A DNA stretch of 64,000 nt from contig CAIIXF020000001.1 of assembly GCA_903813345.2 (NCBI GenBank), forward strand, positions 43,991,366 through 44,055,365, written 5' to 3'. How positions within the stretch are numbered: the first letter of the stretch is position 1; each line of letters starts with the position of its first letter. The DNA comes from Owenia fusiformis (lineage: Eukaryota; Annelida; Polychaeta; Sabellida; Oweniidae). A program made the position numbers and the translations under genes. The notes beneath the pieces are model-generated. The model was not told the origin of the DNA. It did not search any database and was given only the letters and a program-made list of their open reading frames with translations. This document shows positions 27,401-39,400 of this stretch, one piece after another.

Positions 27401-30400
27401 TCGGGGGTGAACTTTATCATTTTGAGCCTAATGAAAGATTATAGAATGATGAACAAATGGGGCAAATCTTGTGTAGAAATACTTACGATAAATGTGTCAT
27501 TTCAAAGATTATTCATTGAATTGCTTCGAGTCGGCGCCGACGATATGATTTTGGAAAAGTTTGTAAATGAAGAACGTGACGTCACTTCCGAATCATAGCA
27601 TTCAAAATAAGTAGCGTTTAATTGCAACTAACATTCATTAGAAGACGGTGGTCTAGGGGTACAATTCTCGCTTAGCACGCGGGAGGCCCGGGTTTGAATC
27701 CCGCATTCGCCTTTTTATTTTTTTAAACTAAATGATTGTTCTTTGATATAACGCAGAAAAAAAACAATTTTTATTTACATAAACTTTATATTAGAGCTTA
27801 AAAATGTAAAAACAATATATGTCAACATATTGCGTTTTGGAGCGATGTCCAGCTTTAATGATCTTAATGTCAAATCTTACAAATCAAGAACTATATTTAT
27901 CTATACATATTCTTCAATCCAACTGGTGTCAATCATCATTCATAACTTTATGGTAATATTCATGAATCTAGACACATAGACCCATATTCATCAACTTATC
28001 CTCATGTTTGAAATGACTTATTAATTTGTCTCTCCAATGAAAAACAAAGACAATATGACAACATATGAGATTTAATTCAATATTATTCAATGGAAAGAAT
28101 GGTATTAAAAGTGAAAAGTAGACTAATCCGTCATGTCATGATATCCTAAAAGTGAATAATATATATATATGATGGAATCAAACAAATTGTGGTCTCAAAG
28201 GTAATTATTTGTGTCTTACCACAATCTAGTTCTTTCAACCACCAGTTGATAAACATGAGCGGTAAATATGGGACACCCTGTATCTGGTTGAATTTACAAA
28301 CCACAGATTAACGAAGACATCAAAACTGCATGGTGGACAGTTTATTTACTGGTCAAATCAATTCTTTACTATTAATGATTTTATAGTTTTGATGTTATGA
28401 TCTCAAATGGAGTGTTCAGCCTCCTATGAAAGTTAGAATGTGAAGTGATTGTTAGATGTAGTGAGGTGATTTTAAGACTACAGATTAGAGGCATGATCAA
28501 AAAGTTATGTCTAAATTAGAGCAAAATGATCTCTTGTAAATGGTACAGTAGTTCCATTTTGGATATGAGAATTCATGTGCCTGGAAAAATTACAATTGGG
28601 CCGTTTGACAGAACGTTGACTGTTTACTCAATTTGTAGGTGTGTGTACTTTGTCCAGTAGCACAAAGAAAACTTGTGGTTCCAGTTTAGACGTCATGTAA
28701 TAGGCTTATAGTATCAATGCATATATTGCTATAAAGAATGTCAATCAGCACTCTTATAGAGAGCATATTCCCAAACAATGTGACTGACACATATCCTGGC
28801 AGACAAAGCTTGTGAGAAAGACCCAGGCAATGGCCCAATTCATAATGTACCAACAGCGATAACAAAGGGCCATCGCTTACAGTGAGCTACAGGCAAAGCA
28901 ATACCTATATGAGCTACATATAGTTACAGTCAACCAATCTACAGTATCATATTGCATGAAAAGTTACACCAAGATTTTTTCTTAAAGGCAAAAAATTCTT
29001 GTTTTTACGATTTGAAGTAACTTGGTCAAAATGCCCATTTTTCCTCATTTTTCTCTTTTAATTAATTATGTGCGTAAGCAGTTTATACATGGATGCTAGC
29101 TTGTTTTCAATTAGATATAGCTTATAGGCAGAAAAATAGAATGTTGTGATATCGAGACTGAGTATTCTGATTTGATATAGCTAAATCAAAGAATTATTTC
29201 TGTACCAATTCATATTTCTGAAAACATGTTTTTTTTTGTTAATATCTATGACAGGACATAAACACTCAAGTTGTCATAGTAACTTGCTAAGCAAATGTTA
29301 TGACAACTGTCACATTACGAATCATCTATCTTGGCTTCCCCTGTAAATTATCAATTTATGGTACAGTTATGAGCAATAATGTGAAATATTAATCCACAAA
29401 ATCCTGAACAAATCTATACTGTGATGGTATCAAATGTATTGATTGGTCAGATTAGGACAGTCAGCAATAGCTCCAACTCTATATGACAATATTAATTTTA
29501 GTGACATGAGGTAAAATAGTTGGAAGAAAATATATTTATTTCAAATGGTTTGGTATGTTGATTTATGAATATTGAATTTAAATGGATTTCAAAATGAAAC
29601 AATGAGGAAACACAGAGGGCAACATAGAAGAAAACAAAATATAAAATGCTCTCAGGGTAGGAAAGAATAATTATGTACAGGTTTGATAAAATTTCCATGA
29701 ACATGTATTCTGCTACTGCAAGTATTCTTATTTCCCATGTATAAGCTTTTATGTAACAAAATGTTAATAACTAAATGTTAAGAACGCTTTAAGCAACAGA
29801 GTCCATCTAGAAGTAGGTCTGTACCTTTAAATCTCCTCATTTTTTACCATGAGACAGTCTTCCTCACATTTTCACATGTATTATCAGATCGCCCTATTTA
29901 TCAGCACAAATCAGAAAAATACACTATGTCACTATTTCAATCACTACTTCAAACTTCAGACAAAGTCGTAACTTGGAAATGTGACATCATTACTGGCAAG
30001 AAACAACTTTTGGTATAAAGTAAACAATCATCCTAAGGTGGTTATAGATAAGTTCCAACAACTGAAACCTTGTGAAGATGGTTGGTAATGCTAACTGGGC
30101 TGCTGCCAGTAAAACGAAGACAGTCTCTATATACTGAGAGTGAATGACTTGCTCAGGTAGAATACCCCTTTCACAGAATACTACTGTATTATTATGCACA
30201 TGTATCAGGCAAATAGCTTGGATAGGATGTAAACGAGGAACCTTCACCTTTCAAAGGAAACCCAGCCTGGGAATATCTGATAAAGGTGGATTAGGTTACA
30301 TTTTCTTGGCATAAAGCATTGTTCACCCAAAGTAACTATTAAGGCACTATGATACTCTTACTGGTGGCCCAATATATATAAATATATAGACAGACTGAGG

Positions 30401-33400
30401 CAGAAATCAGTAAACATTATTTCATGAAGGTGAATTCATGACCACACCCTAATACATAGGTGTAAAACATGATCTTTGACATGACTGGGTTTTCTCTGTG
30501 TTTGCTTGCAGATTTTCCTCATAATATATATCACCTTGAAGTTATAATTGTACAAATGTTTAGCATAGGTGGTATAGGTCTGATTACTAGAGATCATTGA
30601 ATAGTTTTGTTGATGCAATCTTAACAATCTCAAATGAATCTTTTGTTGCAGTTTGTGAAATTATAGTTTTTCTGACTACACAATATATCCGATATATTTT
30701 ATGACTGAATATAAACTAGATCAAATAATTATTTCTAATTTAAAGAATGTAGCGAAAGTTGAGCTCTAACAAATGGAGCTGATATACCTTGTAATTTGTT
30801 ACAATCACAGAGTATAAATTGTTCTTATAAAATTCATTCCTGGAATATTTTGTTATGATGAACTGAGAGAGCAATATCTAGCAAGAAAGCTTTATTGATC
30901 TGCAGTAACATGGTATCCTAACTTTCCACAATACAGTATGTCACTCTCTCTCTCTGGTTGTTTTTGTCACAAGGACTTTTGTGTTTTTCTCTGCAATAGA
31001 AGGGGGGAGGGTCTTGCGAGAAATTGTGTATGACATTAGAGTTAGGTAAAATACATTGAATTTGGACCCTCCATCTAATAGCATTTCATATGACCGAATG
31101 ATATCTATACTTTAACAGTATGGTTGCCTCATACACTTTAGCAATACATGTAGTTCATAATTCACTAAAGAGGACAGTTTGACTTAACAAAATATGTAAT
31201 TTCATTTCTACATATCAGATACACCTGACCCCTGATCTAACCTCTAACCCAAACTGGTATCATCTATATCACCCAATAGAACCAAGCTTATCAAAAACAA
31301 CAACTATCGCCTGCTCAGCTATTTACACTGAATTAAATTGGCAAGAAGCATGTTCAGATCATCTGAGCCCCTAAGAGGCTATTACTAATGTGATAAGAGT
31401 AAAGAAAATAATCCAATGAATTAATTATGAGTTATCATGGGAATACCTTAATATGATAATTAAAATTATGATACAATTATAATTATTGCTGATCAAACTC
31501 TACCCTCAGTATATAAAGAAGCTGGTATGAACATCTTCTGAAATATTCACAAATTTTCTGGGAGCCTAAAAATCTTGCTAGAAAGGGTTATATTCTACAT
31601 GAACTTCTTTTCAAACAATCAAAATCAATCAGTTGAAAATTGTAGAAAAGTTCTCCAAAGGAATAAAATAAACATTTAAGCTTGTATTATATATACCATC
31701 TTAGATCATTTTAATTATCATTATCAATTATTATTTGCCGTTATTTTGAACAAACATGTCACTTAAATGTGAAGTAGCAGTTGATTTCACTGTATACTTC
31801 AATACAGTGTGGTATTAAAAACCCCACGGCAAATTGAGAAGGGATACTTCTGGTGATAATTAAATGTGGTTTTCTAGTAAATATGGCTTTATAGTAGTGT
31901 AATGTAGTATTTTATGAAAGAGAAATGAGCATAAAAGTATATAAAGTAATGTATAGAACCATACCTATGTTTCAAATTATACTCTGATTTAGTGTCATTC
32001 CCCTGTGGGGGTTCAACTGGGCTTCTGACTATGTCACATTTTTAAACAATTATGGGGAAAAAGGACAACTTCCTTGGATCAAATTTTTCAAACTCACGTT
32101 TAGACAATATTCAGATTAAAAAACAATCAAGGGAACATATTATCAAAGGGCGGGAACTACTGACAGGCAGCCACAATAACATGTTAACAATCACATGGCA
32201 CTGTGAACTGCTTAGCAGTCAACGAGGCTTGATATATTAACTGAAAGTGAAATACACTTTCCCAAACATATCTCTCTCTGTTGCTATTTTGACATGAGTC
32301 TATTAATATTAATTATATGGTCATAGGACATCAATCAATTTGATATCTAAATACCATCTTGACATTCAAAACTAACACTTTTTCAATGAGTTTAGAACTT
32401 GTAACTGACTTTGATATAAACAAACAGTAAAACCTGAATATGTGAACACCTTTCTGAATTGATACTGCGAAATATGAACACTTTTTACTTCAACATTTCA
32501 CATATCAAAATGATTCTCCCTCTTTGTATAAAAACAAATCATTTTCTTCATGGCCACATGATTTCAAACTCTTTTATAATAGCAAAGCCACCAAATTTCC
32601 ATCACCTTTTGCAACCACTTGTTCCAAGAATTCTATGGAGAACCTAGAGTCTTGCACCATGTATGTATATTCTGATGAACTCCTTAATACCCAGAGGCTT
32701 ATATATATTTTTCATTCGTTTGGTATGGCCAATACCGATCATTTATCTAAGTGCTCATTTTCAGTAGACTGACATCTTTTAAGGTTTCATACATGTAATT
32801 TCATTCATGTAATTTTGTTCAACATGGAAAGTATATATGGTTATAGCTACCACATTAGAAAAGAAATGGTCTGGCAAGGAATATCCCTTCAAGACAGATT
32901 AGAATTGAAAAGGGGACAGCTATTTCGATTTCAGCAGCATTTTTGAAAAAGATTCTTTCTTTGACAAATATTCTGTCTTAGGCAACAGCCATATTGCAAA
33001 TTCTTTCACAAGCATCAGTAACCAAATCTCTCAACCAGTATTTTAGTTATCACAAACAGATGGATAGCTTCTTTATATCACAACAAGTTTTGTTCAATGA
33101 GATAATAATGTCCCAATTAAGAACAATTTCCTGATACCAATATGAAATATCACAATACTGTAAAACATGATTTTGATATGTATATGAACAATATAGCTCC
33201 TAAGGGTGCGATAAAATATGCTTGAATCTTCAGTGACCTGTCGATTGAAGTGTGACAATTTCATTCTGTGCAAAAGATAAAGTATATAGTATTGTTAATT
33301 CATCTCAATTAATTGAATATGGTATCCAAATATCTTGGGATAAAAAATTAAACCCCTTCTACCCCTTACCTCTCTATAATTAATTTTGAAATAGCAACTT

Positions 33401-36400
33401 TTTATTTACTTAATTTTTTCCAGAAAGCACTATTGCAATAAATTAAGAGGAATATTGACATCAGTTGATGAGGCAGGTACAACATGTTAAATCTTGTTTG
33501 AACCGGACATATTGGTGATGTCAGACATCATATTCCATCTGTCACGTATTGTTGTTCACTGGAGGTCATATTGGTCCTATGTACTTTGATTATCCCATTA
33601 TTTCATACCTTGATTGTTTTGAACATGTCCAACAATAAACAGCATGAATTTAAAATTGAACATAATGAGGTCAATAGCGCCTAACAATGAACAAAACTCC
33701 AGTAACTAAGACAAATCAACTTTATATTTTATGAAACCGCTATAATATTATTTGATGCTAGCTTATCATGTCAACTAAATACAGGGGCAGATCTGAACAA
33801 TGGAGATGTAATAGTTTATTTTACTTGGATCCTTTGTTCAAAATTCAAAATTTGGAAAAGGCCTATTTTTCTTATTTACGACCTATTTCTTCTGAGGCCC
33901 TAATAAGGCATAATTTTTCAGCAGTACTGAAATATTCACAAATTTCTGGGAGCCTAAAAACCCTGCCAGAAAAGGATATATTCCACATTCATTTCCATCT
34001 TGAACAACTCTCAACCTTAAAAGTACTATCTTATCTGATGCTCTATATGGAATCAACAGTTGTGTTGCCATATAAACGCTTATAAACACAAGGTTCTCCA
34101 ATAATTGCCATATAAATACATTATCTGTAATATTATCATTCGGTGCAAATTACATTTTATATTAGAAATAGGAAAATGTTTAATTGTACTTTAACAAATA
34201 CTACACTGTAGATAAAGATCTTATGTCCATACATTATTACAGTTTAAATATATCATCATGATAATAGCATAATATACAGTAAATCCTGCCAAAAATGAAC
34301 ACCAGTGGAGCCTGCTAAAAGTGTTCATGTTGAGAGGTGTTCACATAAAGAAGTTCTCAAACTTCTCATTTAAAATAGGTCAATAAGATATCTACATTAT
34401 GAAACTGAAAAAGTACTCATATTTGAAGAAGTTTGACCTATTAGGGTATGTTTTTAACATACAGGTTTTACTTTATATGCTTAATAGGGGGTCCCCAGGA
34501 GAGCAAAAGGTATAGTGAGTGCCTTATTCACATTTCTAATTGTAAGCACTGAACATATGAATAATTGAAGGTATTGATTGTCAGTATATGTGTTTTACTG
34601 AGACAAAGTTAAATGCTCCAAGCTAGTCAATGAATGGAATAGAAAGTATAAAACTTTTCATTCTGTATATCCTATTGCATTATACTATTGTGAATATATT
34701 AAGCCAGACTCACAAATGTGTTTGAATGTTATTGAACATATATTTTGGAGAATTGTATTGTATAAATGTCAGTTTTAGAAATATGCTGAACTCAAATTCT
34801 ACAAACATGAAGATTAATATGAGGTAAAACAATTTTCAGGTGCTAAAGTCCAGAAGTTTATAGAGTGACTTTCATATTTATATCCTGTTATGAGCAAATG
34901 AGAGGTGAAAGGAATGACTAGTTCTGCACTGACAAAAGGTTAATTCGTCCTGGCAAAAGAATGACCGGTTCTGGCAATAGAATAATAATTAGCACTGCAA
35001 ATAGAATGATCAGTCCTGGTAACAGAATGATCAGTCCTGGTAACAGAATGATAAGCCCTGGCAATAAAATGATTACCTCTAGCAACAGCATGATTAGCAC
35101 TGGCAAAAAAGAATAATTAGCACTGGCAATAGAATAACAATTAGCCCCGGTAATATAATGTGGAAATACAAGAATAATTAGCACTGGCAATGGAAACATT
35201 AGCCCAATAGGATGATTAGCATTGGCAATAGAATAATTGGCTCTGGTAATATAATGTGGAAATACAAGAATAATTAGCACTGGCAATAGAAACATTAGCC
35301 AAATCTGATGATTAGCACTGGCAAAAAAGAACAATTAGCACTGGCAATAGAATAATTAGCTCTGGTAATATAATGTGGAAATACAAGAATAATTAGGACT
35401 GGCAATAGAAACATTGGCCCAATTGGATGATTAGCACTGGCAACAGAATAATAATTTACCCTGTTAATATGATAATAACTAGTCCTGATAATATATACAG
35501 TAGTATGTAGTGATTAACAAAGGCAGCAAAAACCTTAAAATGGCCCTAGCAAAAAAATAAAAATTCCTTGATAGATCAAAAAATCTAAATCTAAAATGCT
35601 TTTTTATATTCAATTTGTTTTACTTTATTTCCAGGCTGAGATGACCATTGCTCAAACAAGAGGACCATCAATCCCACAATGCAGCATGTGATAACAACAT
35701 TTTACTGAAGAACAGTTCTTTATTAATGAAATCTATTTGACAATAATTATAGTTGCATTGTTGCAATATTATTTTCTAATAAAAACAGATCTCAAACAAC
35801 ATTTATAAAAGTTAAAAAAGTGAATTTCCATTTGTGCAAATCAGTTTAAGTGATCCAAGTGACCAAATTACTACAACAACCATAGTAACAGTTGCCGTAA
35901 CAACATATATTTGAAACTACTATACATACATAGTGAAAGGCTATGATGCAAGGTGCTTGTTTATGTCGAAATATGAGATGAACTGTTGAACCACAAGTAC
36001 TAGAAAGTCTCCCATCAAAATTATTGATATTTTTGTTATTTTTCAGTTTTCCATTTGAGGAACTGAAAAGCCATGGTATTAACATGACTATTTGAACATA
36101 TCTTTTAACATAGAACAGTTTTGCAAGATTTTCAATGTTAGTTATTCCAAGAATTATATCCAGCAAGATCTTGATATGTTCAAATTCTGGTCATATATAG
36201 AATATAATAAAATACCTCACATCTTTATCCCCAAAAAATATTTACAAACATTTTGATAGTTTTGTTAATTAGTCTACTATATAGTTTAGCTTTTTGATGT
36301 CATTTGGGTGATCTTCTAAAACAATTTAGCCTGACACCATCTAGTCCTAACTTTCAATATTATATCAAAATCTGTATCATCAACCTCTCTAAAATCAATA

Positions 36401-39400
36401 CCTACTACAGTTTATTCGACCAATCAGAATGAAGATAAACAGTATATATAGTTCTTGAGTGCATACACAAGAGGCTCACAATGGGGGCTGAAAAGATCAG
36501 TAAATATAGATGGTGTTAGCAGTGCTATATACAGGAAAGCATGATTGTAGGGAATTCCCTCTGAATGTAATACCAGATATACCAATAGCTACTACGATGC
36601 GATAGCCTTCAATATTCTGACCAACCTTTGAAATCTGCAATGTCTATTGTAACTAGTAAATCTTAAATCTGGCCTTTATGTTTCTGAACCACAAAAATCA
36701 CAGAAAATTAGAAATGATCTGATACAACGGAATTTAAGATACTGGTTGAAAAAATTGCTATACCTGCACATGTTATTCTCTGATGAAAAATAAAGTATGA
36801 AGGCATTTGTGTATTTTCTTGCTTTTTTCAGGAAAGCATCATTACATTGTCTTCTTTTAGTAAACCTGGTCAATGGTAACTCCAGGAAATGCTGATATTT
36901 CTTGCTTTTCAATTTTCCAAATTTTTCTCAAATTTTCTGGCCAACACATACGAAATTTGACAGAAGTCTATTATGATCTAAATAAAAAGTAACTGGAAAG
37001 GGCACAAACATCCTATTTTCGGGATGTGGGCTTTTCTATAATAATTCGAAGGCTTCTAATTAATTTTAATCGTAAGCAGCTATGTCTTTGCAAAAAGAGA
37101 TCTAGGGAAGAGTTTTTCTGTCAACTGACTATTATAGATCATCATTAATATGACATCTGTCACAGAGTGATTTCATTTGAATTAATAATTCTAATGAAAA
37201 TGTCATTTAGATTTTCATTTGAATGAAAAGATAAGACTTACTTACACCCTGTCCCAAATTGTTTAGAATTCACCAACATTACCAGCTACTATTACCCTCC
37301 GGGAACAGAACCAACAAGTATTACTTCATGTATCTTCTGCCTCCTCACTACTCCAACATGTGACACCCTTTCAAATATTTTGATTTCAATTATTTAAAGT
37401 AAGCCTGTAACTACACTCTTTCAGTCAAAGATAACCCTTTGATTTAGCCCTATACAATAAGAAAACTGAGAGTTGGTTGATCAAAAGGGGAGGGGGTCGA
37501 AATAGCTAGATGCCCAATTAAACTGAATAGGTATGACATTGACATACCATAACTGGAACATCTGCAAATGAAACACGCCAGACAAAGAGGAACAAGATAC
37601 GGAAAACAACAAATTCACCTGTTTGATCTATTACAAAAATAATCTTATTATTCATGTTTGTATGCAGATGATAAATGGTCAAACCAGAAGCCAGCCTAAT
37701 TAACTGTATCTCACATGGATATCATATGACCAATCCATCAGTTATCACCAACTACAGATGACCAATCTATAAGTTAGGTAAATCAATCATTGGTAATAAA
37801 AAAGTATTTTAAATTATCTATATCACTTATTTTAATATGATATGTGATGTTACAATAACTAGAGCAATTGATTTACTGGTTTATAGTAGAGTATGTATGA
37901 CCAATAAATTTCATAAATGTAAATACTTGTTTTGTTTGTTTATCATATTAGAACTAAGACATCGAATTTATGATTTATGGCAAATATACGGCCTCGTATC
38001 TTATTCTGGTAATTGCCAAAGGCCTCAACCTCTACAATATTTCTGTCTTTAAAACAATGAACAGAATAAAAATCTTTACAAACTACAGATGACCAATCCA
38101 TCAGTTATTATCAACTACAGATGACCAATTCATCAGTTATTACCAACTACAGATAACCAATCTTTCAGTTATCACCAACTACAGATGACCAATCTATCAG
38201 TTATCAGCAACTACAGATGACCAATCCATCAGCTATCACCAACTACAGATGATCAATCCATCAGCTATTACCAACTACAGATGACGAATCTCACAGTTAC
38301 TACCAACTTCAGATGACCCATCCATCAGATATCACCAACTACAGATGACCATTCTATCAGTTATCACCAACTACAGATGACAAATCTATCAGTTATCACC
38401 AACTACAGATGACCAATCCATCATTTATTACCAACTGCAGATGACAAATCTATCAGTTATCACCAACTACAGATGACCAATCCATCAGTTATCACCAAAT
38501 ACAGATGACCAATCCATCAGCTATCACCAACTACAGATGACCAATCTATCAGTTATCACCAACTACACATGACCAATCCATCATTTAACACCAACTATAG
38601 ATGACCAATCCATCAGTTATCACCAACTAGAGATGACCAATCCATCAGTTATCACCAAATACAGATGACCAATCCATCAGCTATCACCAACTACAGATGA
38701 CCAATCTATCAGTTATCACCAACTACACATGACCAATCCATCATTTAACACCAACTATAGATGACCAATCCATCAGTTATCACCAACTAGAGATGACCAA
38801 TCCATCAGTTATCACCAACTATAGATGACCAATCCATCAGTTATCACCAACTAGAGATGACCAATCCATCATTTAACACCAACTATAGATGACCAATCCA
38901 TCAGTTATCACCAACTAGAGATGACCAATCCATCAGTTATCACCAAATACAGATGACCAATCCATCAGCTATCATCAACTACAGATGGCCAATCCATCAG
39001 CTATCACCAACTACAGATGACTAATCTATCAGTTATTACCAACTTGAGATGACCAATCTATCAGTTATTACCAACTTGAGATGACCAATCCATCAGATAT
39101 TACCAACTTGAGATGACCAATCCATCAGCTATTATCAACTACAGATGACGAATCCCACAGTTACTACCAACTTCAGATGACCAATCCATCAGTTATCGCC
39201 AACTACAGATGACCAATCCATCAGCTATCGCCAACTACAGATGACCAATTTATCAGTTATCACCAACTACAGATGACAAATCTATCAGTTATCACCAACT
39301 ACAGATGACCAATTCATCAGTTGTTACCAACTACAGATGACCAATCCATCAGTTATCACCAAATACAGATGACCAATCCATCATTTATTACCAACTACAG

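Noticed and set aside
27317-27598. Plus-strand frame of 93 codons
   Set aside because: It crosses the left border of the TTAA-flanked element and resembles no known family; it is chance open sequence.
27642-27712. Functional tRNA-Ala(AGC)
   Set aside because: The seven acceptor-stem pairs are missing and the body resembles tRNA-Pro and tRNA-Gly rather than tRNA-Ala; kept only as tRNA-like.
34918-35334. Minus-strand frame of 138 codons with a hydrophobic LLPGLII repeat
   Set aside because: It is the translation of the ~21-bp minisatellite; no conserved domain, and the repeat unit length explains the periodic peptide.
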